Shown: positions 16,918 to 25,605 of the stretch, one piece after another
Position numbering within the stretch: the first letter of the stretch is position 1
Layout: each line of letters starts with the position of its first letter
Origin: Deltaproteobacteria bacterium
GTDB lineage: Bacteria; Desulfobacterota; DSM-4660; Desulfatiglandales; HGW-15
Length of the DNA: 44,689 nucleotides
Direction: 5' to 3'
Assembly: GCA_020060215.1 (NCBI GenBank)
Contig: JAGVAP010000141.1
Span: 1 to 44,689 of the forward strand
Notes under the pieces: generated by a model
What the model was told of the DNA's origin: nothing
Database searches by the model: none
The model's input: only the letters and a program-made list of their open reading frames with translations
Translations under genes and position numbers: made by a program

Positions 16918-16991
16918 ACATTCCCTTTTCCCGCCGCCAAACCCTTCATTACTGATTCTTTGAAATCCAATCGGTTAGCACTCTACCGCTT

Positions 16992-17008
16992 GAGGCATAC
17001 TTCTTGCC
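16992..17008 (+). promoter_or_regulatory. Candidate sigma-54 (-24/-12) promoter
   Basis: GAGGCAT-ACTTC-TTGCC keeps the invariant GG (16994-16995) and GC (17006-17007) ten bases apart and matches most of TGGCAC-N5-TTGCA. The predicted start would be near 17019, giving a leader of about 170 bases before dctP. Confidence 0.6.
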
Positions 17009-17189
17009 TTACTCCCTGGCGCGGGCCTTCGCAGGCCCCCCGGGTTTCAAGTTCCTGATGATCAGGCAAAGAAGAGCCGGCGGGACCAGGTCCGGCCGGA
17101 GGAACGGGCATCGGAAGGGATGGAGCGGTGGAGGTGCTCTGTCACTCGCCGACAACCATCCACGCGTTTCGGAGACAAAGGAGGAAGAC

Positions 17190-18209
17190 ATGAAAAGAAG
17201 ACTATCCCTTTTGACGGCTGTATTCGTCCTCGCGGGCGCAACACTCTGGTCAGGCTTCGCCAGCGCCGCGCCCCTGGAGCTCAGCCTGAGCCTCATTATT
17301 CCGTCCAGGCACAACCGCTATGTCCATGTGCTGGAGCCATGGCTGAAAATGGTCGAGGAAAGGACCAAGGCAAGAGTGAAGATCACTCCCTATTTTGCCA
17401 ACTCCCTGTCGCCGACAAACCAGATGTTCGAAGCAGCGACTACCGGTCTGGCGGACATCTCCGAAGGGATCACCTACGCAAACCCTGGCCGGTTCCCCTT
17501 GACCGAGACAATGATGCTCCCCGAGCTGGGGATCAAGACCGCCCTCTCCGCATCCCAGGCGCTCTGGCACCTGTACAGGACCGTCCCGGAATTCCAGGCC
17601 GAATACAAGGGGGCGAAAGTTCTCTGGCTCCACGCCTCCCCTCCCTTGAAGCTGACAACGACCAAGAAACCCGTCCGCACCCTGGATGATCTCAAGAACA
17701 TGAAGATCTGGGTGACAGGATCCGTACCCGTCGTCACAGGCAAGGCATTGGGGTTCAGCCCTGTTCCCATGGCGCCCGGTGACGTGTACCTCGCCCTGGA
17801 AAAAGGCGTGATCGACGGCGCGATTGCGGACAACGAGATCTTCGTTTCGAGAAAGTTCGTGGATATCTCCAAGTACTTCACCGAACTCGACATCACCCAG
17901 GTCGCCTTCTACGTCGTCATGAACCAGCAGAAGTGGGAAAGCCTCCCCCCTGAAGTCAAGAAGGTGCTCGAGGAGCTCTCCGGTGGCTGGGCGGTGGAGT
18001 TCTCCGGCAAGATAAGGGACAAGGAGGAAAAGGAAGCCGAGGAAGTGGCAAAGGCCAAGGGAACGACCTACATCCGGTTCTCCGATGCGGAGAAGGAGAA
18101 AATCGCAGGCATCCTTGCTCCCGTAAAGGAGAAGTACGTTTCAGACCTGGAGGCCAAAGGATTGCCGGGTAGGAAAGTCATGCAGGAGCTGGTCAAGTTC
18201 GCGAAGTAG
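17190..18209 (+). CDS. dctP: TRAP transporter substrate-binding protein (DctP family)
   Basis: The ATG at 17190 follows AAAGGAGG; the open frame upstream is not coding. The 339-residue product has a signal peptide (about 1-26, ending FASAA). The DctP fold follows: LSLIIPSRHNRYVHVLEPWLKMVEERTKARVKI, a GLADISEGITY loop, KMK-type DDLKNMKIWVTGS, and MAPGDVYLALEKGVIDGAIA. The family's carboxylate-binding Arg normally lies in the G-x-K-[VIL]-R region, replaced here by KIWVTGS, so a typical C4-dicarboxylate ligand is not assured. It would deliver its ligand in the periplasm to the fused DctQM encoded 24 bases downstream. It is the first gene after the sigma-54 promoter. Confidence 0.9.
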   Translation: MKRRLSLLTAVFVLAGATLWSGFASAAPLELSLSLIIPSRHNRYVHVLEPWLKMVEERTKARVKITPYFANSLSPTNQMFEAATTGLADISEGITYANPGRFPLTETMMLPELGIKTALSASQALWHLYRTVPEFQAEYKGAKVLWLHASPPLKLTTTKKPVRTLDDLKNMKIWVTGSVPVVTGKALGFSPVPMAPGDVYLALEKGVIDGAIADNEIFVSRKFVDISKYFTELDITQVAFYVVMNQQKWESLPPEVKKVLEELSGGWAVEFSGKIRDKEEKEAEEVAKAKGTTYIRFSDAEKEKIAGILAPVKEKYVSDLEAKGLPGRKVMQELVKFAK

Positions 18210-18233
18210 CCCTCTCGCAGAGGAGTAGGTCCG

Positions 18234-20204
18234 GTGATGGATAGCAAGGCGAGTGCAGCGTGCCTGTCATCCCCGACTGAGAAGGTTGGGACCGGCGAGA
18301 ACGGATTCGCCGCCCTGGCGGAGTCGTTCCACCGGTCCATTCTCGGCAAGGCACGGATCGTCAATGCAGCAGGAGTCCTGTTTCTCGGGGTCATCATGCT
18401 CCTGACCGCGGCAGACGTCCTGTGCCGCTACCTGTTCGATTCACCGATCACGGGGGCGATGGAAGTCGTAAGCCTTGCCATGCTCGTCGCCGTCATGGCG
18501 GTGATTCCCTATGTGGGGGCGTTGAACCGGCACATCGCCATCGATTTTCTGACGAACGTTCTTCCCGGGAGGCCGAAGCACCTCCTGAACAGCTTCACGA
18601 TCGTTGTCTCCCTCTTCCTCATCTCGATCATCGTCTGGCGAAGCACCGTGTACGGACTGTTTCTCGTCAAGACCAACCAGGGAACCTCGGCTCTTCACAT
18701 TCCCCACTTCCCGTTTGCGCTCTCGGTAGCGGCCGGCTTCCTCATTTACGGCCTTGTCCTCGTTGCGGACCTCCTGCGGAACCTTTCCAGGGCGATCCGC
18801 TCCTCCTGGCAGGGATTGATCTGGGTGGTGCTCGGAATAGCGCTCATCGTGGTGCTCTATTCCCTGACCGCATGGCCGGTGAAGCCGGACTGGAAAATGG
18901 ATCCCGTAACCACAGGGCTGGTCGGGTTGGCATTCCTCATCCTGGCCTTCATTGCCGGACTGCCGATCTTTTCGACCCTTCTCCTGGTGGGATTCCTCGG
19001 GATCTGCTACCTTCGCGGTCCCCATGCGGGACTTGCGGTCATGGGGTCGTCGCCGTTTTCCGTCGCCTCCCATTACGACTTCTCCGTGATCCCCCTCTTC
19101 GTGCTCATGGGGGAATTCTGTTTCTTCTCGGGTATCGGCAAGGATCTCTACGATGCCGCGTACAAATGGGCGGGGGCCCTGCCCGGAGGGCTCGCCATTG
19201 CCACGGTCGGGGCCTGCGGCGGTTTCGCGGCCGTCTGCGGCGACAGCCTGGCCACATCGATCACCATGGGGACCATCGCCTTCCCCGAGATGAAGAGGCA
19301 CAGGTACGCGCCCTCCCTTGCCGCCGGGACGATCGCGGCGGGAGGGACCCTGGGTGTGCTCATTCCCCCCAGCCTCGCCTTTCTCCTCTACGCGCTCCTC
19401 ACGGACCTCTCCATCGCTACCCTCTTCATATCGGGGATCCTCCCCGGGATCCTGCTCGTTTCCTTCTTTGTCGGGAGCATCTACCTGCGCGCCCGCCTGG
19501 ACCCGAGCCTCGGGCCTCCGGGTCCGAGCACGACCTGGAGAGAAAAGGTGGCGTCCCTGAAAGGGGTGTGGGCGACCCTTTTGCTGTTCGGACTGGTGAT
19601 TGCAGGGATGTATGGGGGAGTCTTTGCACCGACCGAGGGAGGCGGTTTCGGGGCATTCGGGGCCTTGGTCATCGGACTTGCGAGGAGACGGATCACCTGG
19701 GCCGGTATCCGGGCGAGCCTGGAGGAAACCGCCAAGATCACCGGGATCTGCATGGCCATCCTGATCGGCTCAAATGTATTCGGATACTTCCTCGCAGCCA
19801 GCAAGCTGCCTATCCAGCTGGCCCAGTACGTGAGTCAGATGGACATATGGCCGATCCTGATCCTGATCTCCATCCTCGTCATTTACCTCATCCTCGGTTG
19901 TCTTATGCCGGCCATACCCATGCTCATCCTGACGGTTCCGATCTTCTACCCGGTCGTCACCGCACTGGGCTACGATCCCATCTGGTATGGGGTCATCATG
20001 GTGCTGATGTTCGAGATCGCCGTCATCACCCCTCCCATGGGCATCAATGTCCTGGCCCTTCAATCCATCACTTCCGAGATCACCCTTGCCACGATGTTCA
20101 AGGGGGTCGGATGGTTCCTCGTGGTCATGTTTGTTTTCGTATCCCTTATGATCGCTTTTCCAGATATTGCACTCCTGTTGCCTAGGATCTTTTCCACGAT
20201 GTGA
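18234..20204 (+). CDS. dctQM: Fused TRAP permease, DctQ-DctM
   Basis: The 656-residue membrane protein joins a small DctQ-like domain (about 40-180, with CRYLFDSPITGAMEVVSLAML) to a large DctM domain (about 215-650). DctM hallmarks include LPGGLAIATVGACGGFAAVCGDSLATSITMG, TIAAGGTLGVLIPPS, APTEGGGFGAFGAL and VITPPMGINVLAL. Such fusions are known for a subset of TRAP systems; sodium gradients usually drive them. GTG 18234 and ATG 18237 are both possible; the GTG is 8 bases from GAGGAG. It ends just before the flavoprotein gene, so import and flavin chemistry are likely co-expressed. Confidence 0.92.
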   Translation: MMDSKASAACLSSPTEKVGTGENGFAALAESFHRSILGKARIVNAAGVLFLGVIMLLTAADVLCRYLFDSPITGAMEVVSLAMLVAVMAVIPYVGALNRHIAIDFLTNVLPGRPKHLLNSFTIVVSLFLISIIVWRSTVYGLFLVKTNQGTSALHIPHFPFALSVAAGFLIYGLVLVADLLRNLSRAIRSSWQGLIWVVLGIALIVVLYSLTAWPVKPDWKMDPVTTGLVGLAFLILAFIAGLPIFSTLLLVGFLGICYLRGPHAGLAVMGSSPFSVASHYDFSVIPLFVLMGEFCFFSGIGKDLYDAAYKWAGALPGGLAIATVGACGGFAAVCGDSLATSITMGTIAFPEMKRHRYAPSLAAGTIAAGGTLGVLIPPSLAFLLYALLTDLSIATLFISGILPGILLVSFFVGSIYLRARLDPSLGPPGPSTTWREKVASLKGVWATLLLFGLVIAGMYGGVFAPTEGGGFGAFGALVIGLARRRITWAGIRASLEETAKITGICMAILIGSNVFGYFLAASKLPIQLAQYVSQMDIWPILILISILVIYLILGCLMPAIPMLILTVPIFYPVVTALGYDPIWYGVIMVLMFEIAVITPPMGINVLALQSITSEITLATMFKGVGWFLVVMFVFVSLMIAFPDIALLLPRIFSTM

Positions 20205-20227
20205 GCAGGAGCCCGGAGGTCGACAGC

Positions 20228-21898
20228 ATGCACAAGAACAATGACTCCACCGATGGTCTTAGAACGATTGAAACCGATGTGCTGGTACTGGGATCGGGGG
20301 CGGCCGGCTGCGGGGCGGCGATTGCGGCCCGGCAGAAAGGTCTCAGGGCGCTCCTGCTCGACAAGGGCAAGCTCGAAAGCTCGGGATGCCTCGGCGGCGG
20401 AAACGACCATTTCATGGCCGTCCTCAACAGCGGCCCGGAAAACGACTCGACCGAGGCGCTCGTGAAGTTCTACGGCAACCCCCTCAGCGGGCTCTCTCCC
20501 GGGCTGATCGCGAACGGATGGGTCGAGGCCATGCCGGCCATGATCGACGTCCTGCTCGAGATCGGGGTCAAGTTCGCCCTCAACCCGGACGGCTCCTGGC
20601 TCCGCACCGTGGGGTTCGGGCAGCCGGGAAACTGGTGGATCAACCTGGAGAACGGCGCCACCATCAAGCGAAGGCTCGCCAGGAAGATCCGCGGCATAGG
20701 GGTCGACGTCATGGACCACATCATGGTGACCAGGCTCCTCAAGGGCGACGGGAGAATGGCCGGGTGCATCGGCTACAACGTGCTCGACGGCACCTTCTAC
20801 GTGTTCAGGGCCAAGAAGGTGGTCCTGGCCCTTGGGAACACGGCCACGCGGGGATGGACCAACTCGAGCGGCAATCCCTACAACGTCTGGTTCTCACCCT
20901 ACAACACGGGAGGCCAGTTCGTCCTCCCCTTCGAGGCCGGGGCAACTCTCCTGAACGTCGACACCCAGCAGCTCGCCACGATGATCCCGAAAGGCTTCGG
21001 CGCGCCGGGCATGAACGGGATCAACAGCATGGGAGGCCGCGAGATCAATGCCCTGGGCGAGAGGTTCATGGGCAAGTACGACCCCATGTGGGAGAACGGC
21101 CTCAGGATCAACCAGATCTCCGGAACCTACCAGGAGCTCGTGGAGGGGAAAGGGCCTCCGTTCTACATGGACATGACGCACATGGACAGGGACGATGTCC
21201 GCCACCTCCAGTATGTGCTGATGCCCGGGGACAAGGCCACCTATCTCGACTACTGCGAGCAGCGGGGGATCGATTTCGCCACAAAGCCCCTGGAAGTGGA
21301 GATATCCGAACTCTGCTTCAGCGGCCTCGTGCAGGCCCGCGATGATTTCGCGACCGATGTGGACGGGCTCTACAACGGCTGCGTCTTCTTCGCCTTCTCC
21401 GGGGCCATGTGCGGGGGCTACTCCGCCGGGCTCCATGCAGCCGAGGCCTGCACCGGGACCGCGGAGTTCGCGCCGATCGACGGGGAAGAGGTTCAGAGCG
21501 AGCGGGAGCGGATATTCAGACCTTTGAGCACGGCGGACGGTATAACCTACGTGGAGTTCGAGGGCGCGATCCGCCAGGTCATGAACTACTACATGGGATT
21601 CAGGAGAAACCAGAAGGGCATGGAGTTGGCCATCGAGAAGCTCTCCTTCATCGAAGGCTACACGGAAAGGCTCAAGGCGTCCGATTTCCGCCAACTGATG
21701 CGGGCCAATGAATCTGTGGAGCTTCTCAAGATGTGCAAGATCGCCGCGCGGGCCAGCATGGAGAGAAAGGAAAGCGGCCGGGCCTATTATCGGAGGACCG
21801 ATTACCCGGAATTGAATCCGAACATGGCCAAACCTCTTGCGACCTGGCAGGAGAACGGACAGCAGCTGTTCGCGTGGGGGATAAACCCGAACAAGTAA
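20228..21898 (+). CDS. FAD-dependent oxidoreductase, AprA/FrdA-type flavoprotein
   Basis: The ATG at 20228 has GGAGGT seven bases ahead (556 residues); a GTG at 20201 overlapping the permease stop is less likely. The N-terminal Rossmann motif is G22-x-G24-x2-G27 (VLGSGAAGCGAA). A capping region follows, then the INALGERFMGKYDP segment typical of fumarate reductase/APS reductase alpha subunits, and GKGPPFYMDM as in AprA. The C-terminus SMERKESGRAYYRRTDYPE is the helical-domain signature with the SRG-type arginine. The Ser-His-Thr for covalent FAD is absent, as in AprA. The substrate pocket differs from real AprA. It probably exchanges electrons with the ferredoxin/NAD(P) protein encoded next and acts on the imported compound, perhaps a C=C reduction, which is inference. 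Confidence 0.85.
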   Translation: MHKNNDSTDGLRTIETDVLVLGSGAAGCGAAIAARQKGLRALLLDKGKLESSGCLGGGNDHFMAVLNSGPENDSTEALVKFYGNPLSGLSPGLIANGWVEAMPAMIDVLLEIGVKFALNPDGSWLRTVGFGQPGNWWINLENGATIKRRLARKIRGIGVDVMDHIMVTRLLKGDGRMAGCIGYNVLDGTFYVFRAKKVVLALGNTATRGWTNSSGNPYNVWFSPYNTGGQFVLPFEAGATLLNVDTQQLATMIPKGFGAPGMNGINSMGGREINALGERFMGKYDPMWENGLRINQISGTYQELVEGKGPPFYMDMTHMDRDDVRHLQYVLMPGDKATYLDYCEQRGIDFATKPLEVEISELCFSGLVQARDDFATDVDGLYNGCVFFAFSGAMCGGYSAGLHAAEACTGTAEFAPIDGEEVQSERERIFRPLSTADGITYVEFEGAIRQVMNYYMGFRRNQKGMELAIEKLSFIEGYTERLKASDFRQLMRANESVELLKMCKIAARASMERKESGRAYYRRTDYPELNPNMAKPLATWQENGQQLFAWGINPNK

Positions 21899-22121
21899 AA
21901 AGAGACTGGACAGGATTACAGGATGAACCGGATCTGAGATTCTCGTTTATCGAACACAGGGTTTTCCGCCGCTCAAGTCCGGTTGCGGGCTACAAGACGA
22001 TGATCTCTGCAACACGATTCATGGAACGAACGGAGGACGTGCTGCGTGTCTTCATCTTCATCCTGCAGACCCCGTCATCCGTCTGGATTCTCTTTCTCTC
22101 TCTTCTTGAAAGGAGTTCACG

Positions 22122-23792
22122 ATGCCACCGAAATTCAGCCTCGAACTGACCGAAGCAACCCTGTTTACCGATCCTGCCGCCCAGAGGCGGACGTCACCCT
22201 GCGAAGCCGCCTGCCCTGCAGGAGTCCCGATACAGAAGATGAATGGTCTCATCCAGGAGAACCGGCTGGAGGAGGCCCTTCGATTCATCCGGTCCAGGAA
22301 CCCCTTTTCATCGATTACCGGCCGTGTTTGCAGCCGGCCCTGTGAAACGGGGTGCAACCGGAACCATTTCGACGAAGGCGTCTCGATACGCGGTCTCGAG
22401 AGATATGCCTCGGATCATGCGGACTTCACCGGCGTGGCAGTCGCAAGAAAGGGGGAGGCCACCGGCAGGAGGATCGCCGTGATCGGCTCCGGCCCTGCCG
22501 GGATGACCTGCGCCTATTTTTCCGCACTGTTCGGCCATGCGGTCACCGTCTTCGAGGCCTCCTCTTCCCTCGGCGGAATGCCCAGATGCGGAATCCCCGA
22601 GTTTCGCCTCCCCAAGTATGTGGTGGATCGGGAGGTCGGGCAGATCCTCGCCCTCGGGGTCGAGGCCAGGACCCATGTGATCGTCGGGAAGGACGTAAGC
22701 CTGGAATCCCTCTTGAATGAGTACGACGCCTGTCTGATCGCCACAGGCGCATGGAAGGAAAGAAGGCTGGAGGTGGAAGGCATCGAATCGGCCATCTCCG
22801 GTCTCACGCTCCTCCGGAAGGCCAACCTCCGCGAGAAGCGCAGCATGGGAAAGAGGACGGTCGTCATTGGAGGCGGGGGCGTCGCCTTCGACTGCGCCTT
22901 CACGGCAAGGCGGCTCGGTGCGAAGGAGGTTCATCTCCTCTGTCTCGAGGGGCCCGAAAACATGTGCGCCACCCCCGACGACCTCCGGCAGGCAGCGGAA
23001 GAAGGGATCACGATCCGTCACGGCTGCATGGTCTCCCGGATTACGGGTGCCGGGAAGACCTCCCGCGTGGAGTTTGTGGGGATTACCGGTTTCAGCTTCG
23101 GCGAAGACGGCGGCCTCACGGTTCAACCCGGCCCCGGCCCCGTGAATACCCTCGATGCGGACTCCGTGGTCGTCGCCGTGGGCTTCGAGCCCGACTTCTC
23201 ATCGATCGACCCTCGAGGGAGGATCAGGATCACGCAACGCAAGACGATCGAGGTCCACCCGTGGACCATGGCTACCTCGGTGGACCGGGTATTTGCCGCC
23301 GGGGATGCCGTGACCGGTCCCGGCACCGTATCCCAGGCGGTCGGGAGCGGCCGTCTTGCCGCAGCCGGCATCCACGGCCGTCTCATGGGTCTGCAACCTG
23401 CCCGGCGCATGCCCGGTTCGGGGGAACGTGCCGGGATCGCCGAACCCCATGTGGTGAAATACGAAGAGATGTTGAACCTGGAGGAGTTCGAGAAGAAGGG
23501 ACGGACCCCGACGAGGCGGCTGCCGGTCTCGAAGTCCGTATCCTCTCTTGAAGAGGTGGACGGCGGGTTCGGGCGTGCCGAAGCCGTAGCCGAGGCGGAA
23601 CGCTGCTTCCACTGCGGCCATTGCCAGGTCTGCGGGAAATGCGTGGAGGACTGCCCGGGCTATGTCCTTGCCATGACCGATAGCGGGCCCAAGGTCGCAT
23701 ATCCCGACGAATGCTGGCACTGCGGGAACTGCCGGATCAGCTGCCCGAGCTCGGCGGTCTCGTACGAGTTCCCCCTCTCCGTGCTGGTGTAA
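22122..23792 (+). CDS. GltD/NfnB-like NAD(P) oxidoreductase fused to a C-terminal 2[4Fe-4S] ferredoxin
   Basis: The ATG at 22122 follows AAAGGAG. The 556-residue protein has three parts. An N-terminal Fer4_20 domain carries C27, C31, C70, C74 and C78 (CEAACPAGVP; CSRPCETGC). A two-dinucleotide-binding core has FAD motif IAVIGSGPAGM near 117, NAD(P) motif VVIGGGGVAFDCA near 247, and FAD tail AGDAVTGPGTVSQAVGSGR near 390. A C-terminal ferredoxin (about 495-550) has CFHCGHCQVCGKCVEDCP and CWHCGNCRISCP and ends in the hydrophobic tail YEFPLSVLV. This matches glutamate synthase small subunit/NfnB architecture with an added AprB-like ferredoxin. It probably shuttles electrons between NAD(P)H and the flavoprotein encoded upstream. 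No glutamate synthase large subunit is present. Confidence 0.88.
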   Translation: MPPKFSLELTEATLFTDPAAQRRTSPCEAACPAGVPIQKMNGLIQENRLEEALRFIRSRNPFSSITGRVCSRPCETGCNRNHFDEGVSIRGLERYASDHADFTGVAVARKGEATGRRIAVIGSGPAGMTCAYFSALFGHAVTVFEASSSLGGMPRCGIPEFRLPKYVVDREVGQILALGVEARTHVIVGKDVSLESLLNEYDACLIATGAWKERRLEVEGIESAISGLTLLRKANLREKRSMGKRTVVIGGGGVAFDCAFTARRLGAKEVHLLCLEGPENMCATPDDLRQAAEEGITIRHGCMVSRITGAGKTSRVEFVGITGFSFGEDGGLTVQPGPGPVNTLDADSVVVAVGFEPDFSSIDPRGRIRITQRKTIEVHPWTMATSVDRVFAAGDAVTGPGTVSQAVGSGRLAAAGIHGRLMGLQPARRMPGSGERAGIAEPHVVKYEEMLNLEEFEKKGRTPTRRLPVSKSVSSLEEVDGGFGRAEAVAEAERCFHCGHCQVCGKCVEDCPGYVLAMTDSGPKVAYPDECWHCGNCRISCPSSAVSYEFPLSVLV

Positions 23793-23836
23793 CATCACCG
23801 AGTTCACAGCGGGAGGTGACGGCTCCCATGCTTTCA

Positions 23837-23968
23837 TCGTTCCCAGCTTTTTGTCGTTCCCACGATTCTGATTCTTATCGTTCCCAACGTTTTGTCGTCC
23901 CCACGCTTTTTTTCTTATCGTTCCCACGCCCCCGCGTGGGAACGCACGGCACGGACGCTCCCGCGTCC
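23837..23968. repeat. REP family B array (five half-site units plus hairpins)
   Basis: TCGTTCCCA or close variants occur five times about 16-26 bases apart, separated by T-rich spacers. The last is part of hairpin CGTTCCCACGC-CCCC-GCGTGGGAACG (23919-23944), followed by GGACGC-TCCC-GCGTCC (23953-23968). It lies between the oxidoreductase and the tctC gene and could end or slow transcription there. Confidence 0.8.
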
Positions 23969-24015
23969 ATGGATCGGCTGATGGTTCAACGATCACATTC
24001 ACAGAGGAGGAGATT

Positions 24016-24984
24016 ATGAAACGACGGCGTCTTTCCATTTCCTGTGCACTGCTCTTCGTCCTGGCCCTTGCCTCTTCCGCTATGGCGGCATCCTACCCAT
24101 CCAGAAACATCGAAATGATCATTCCCATGCTCGCCGGTTCAGCCGGTGACATCACAGGTCGTCTCCTGGCTGAAGAGCTCAAGAAGGAGCTGGGAGCCAA
24201 TGTCATCATTACCAACAAACCCGGAGGCAGCTTTACCCTCGGAACCGACGTGGTGGCAAGGGCCAGGAAAGACGGCTACACCATTGCCTATGCCAACTCC
24301 CCTGCCATGGTCTATGCCAAGGCCCTGGACCCCAAGTCGGTCCCATACGATCCCTTCAAGGATTTCGATCCTCTTGGGATGCACGTCTATTTCCCTCAAG
24401 CGATCGTGGTGAAGTCCGACTCCCAGTGGAAGACCTTCAGGGACCTGGTCGACCATGCAAAAAAGAACCCGGGAGCGCTTCGATGCGCGAACCCCGGCGC
24501 CACCTCCGCTTCCACCTTCGTACTCGAGCTCGTCCAGAGCGCAGCCGGGATCAAGGTGACGCAGGTGCCGACCAAGGGAGGGCAGCAGGTTCCTTTGTCG
24601 GTTCTGGGCGGGCACACGGAAATGGCCGTCGGCGCCATCTCCGTCTTTGCCAATCACGTTCGCAACGGCGATCTGAGAATCCTCCTCATGACCCGGAAGC
24701 TGCCCGACTTTCCCGACGTCCCCATCATGACCGATCTGGGGTACAAGGAGAACACGCCCTCGGGATGGTTCGGCCTCTATGGACCTGCTGGCCTGCCGGA
24801 GGAAGTGAAGAAGGTGCTCGTGCCGGCGATCAGGAAGGCCGTGGAAAGCCCTGCCATCAAACCCAAGCTGGAGAAGCTGTACTATGTGGTCGATTACAGG
24901 GCGCCGGCGGAGCAACTGAAGGAAGCGAAGGAGGAATACGAGAAGGTCTCTGCGATCGCAAAGAAACTGGGGATCCAGAAGTAA
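24016..24984 (+). CDS. tctC: TTT-type solute-binding protein (TctC/Bug family)
   Basis: The ATG at 24016 follows GAGGAGG. The 322-residue product has a signal peptide (about 1-24, LVLALASSAMAA). The Bug/TctC fold follows: YPSRNIEMIIPMLAGSAGDITGRLLAEEL, NKPGGSFTLGTDVVARA, and the binding-loop GGQQVPLSVLGGHTEMAVGA. Bug receptors clamp carboxylates (citrate, aromatic acids, amino acids) in the periplasm; the ligand cannot be read from sequence. TctB and TctA genes follow in order, completing a tripartite system. REP sequences upstream may separate it from the preceding oxidoreductase operon. Confidence 0.92.
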   Translation: MKRRRLSISCALLFVLALASSAMAASYPSRNIEMIIPMLAGSAGDITGRLLAEELKKELGANVIITNKPGGSFTLGTDVVARARKDGYTIAYANSPAMVYAKALDPKSVPYDPFKDFDPLGMHVYFPQAIVVKSDSQWKTFRDLVDHAKKNPGALRCANPGATSASTFVLELVQSAAGIKVTQVPTKGGQQVPLSVLGGHTEMAVGAISVFANHVRNGDLRILLMTRKLPDFPDVPIMTDLGYKENTPSGWFGLYGPAGLPEEVKKVLVPAIRKAVESPAIKPKLEKLYYVVDYRAPAEQLKEAKEEYEKVSAIAKKLGIQK

Positions 24985-25107
24985 GGACAAACAGGGAGAC
25001 TTGTCTCCGGCAGATGTCCCGTGGGATGTCTCGCGCGAGACGCGGAGACGCAGAGATGGACCTTTCATGCCGCCGAGCGCGGCATTGAAAAGGGTCGGGG
25101 TGGAAAA

Positions 25108-25575
25108 ATGCAGAAGACCGATCTTGTGAGCGGCCTGTTCTGGCTGATTTTTGCCGCCTGGGTAACCGTTCTTTCCTACATGCAGCAGGTGGGAACCCTT
25201 CGCGAGCCAGGCCCGGGTTTTCTTTTCTTCTATTGCGGTCTTCTTCTCGGGTTCATGTCCCTGGCCATGATCGTCCGCTCCCTTCGCATGCGCAGCGAGC
25301 GGAAATCCATCGCACTGCCCTTCAAGGGCATGAACCTCAGGAAAATGGTCCCGATCGCCCTCTCCCTCTTTTTGTACGTCGGGCTGCTGGAGACCCTTGG
25401 CTTCGCGGTCGGGACATTCCTCGTCCTCCTTTTTCTGTTGCGGATGATCGAAAAGAAGCCCTGGCGGCTTTCCCTGACCGTTTCAGTCCTGGTCACGGCC
25501 TGTTCCTACCTGCTGTTTCAGTACTGGCTTGCAGCGCAGCTGCCCCGGGGGTTGTTGGATCTCATCCCCATGTGA
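25108..25575 (+). CDS. tctB: TTT transporter small membrane subunit (TctB)
   Basis: I place the start at ATG 25108 (155 residues). The frame is open 29 codons further upstream but those codons are not family-like. Four hydrophobic helices are visible (SGLFWLIFAAWVTVLSYM, PGFLFFYCGLLLGFMSLAM, IALSLFLYVGLLETLGFAV, LTVSVLVTACSYLLFQYWL). The PGPGFLFFYCG segment after helix 1 is typical of TctB. The protein is poorly conserved in general; the TctC-TctB-TctA order secures the call. It ends 30 bases before tctA. Confidence 0.88.
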   Translation: MQKTDLVSGLFWLIFAAWVTVLSYMQQVGTLREPGPGFLFFYCGLLLGFMSLAMIVRSLRMRSERKSIALPFKGMNLRKMVPIALSLFLYVGLLETLGFAVGTFLVLLFLLRMIEKKPWRLSLTVSVLVTACSYLLFQYWLAAQLPRGLLDLIPM

Positions 25576-25605
25576 GGCACGGGCTCGGAAAAGGGGTCTT
25601 CTGAA

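Larger units (their letters stand above)
16741..17189. other. Regulatory intergenic region before the TRAP operon
   Basis: This 449-base gap has purine-rich AAAGGGG repeats near 16770-16800, paired TGTGACA-type palindromes (16824-16848 and 16903-16917), a sigma-54 core promoter (16992-17008) and the 5' leader of dctP. No gene is supported. Confidence 0.65.

Noticed and set aside
23837..23968. A CRISPR-like array of TCGTTCCCA units
   Set aside because: Units are short, unevenly spaced and match the dispersed REP family B seen elsewhere.
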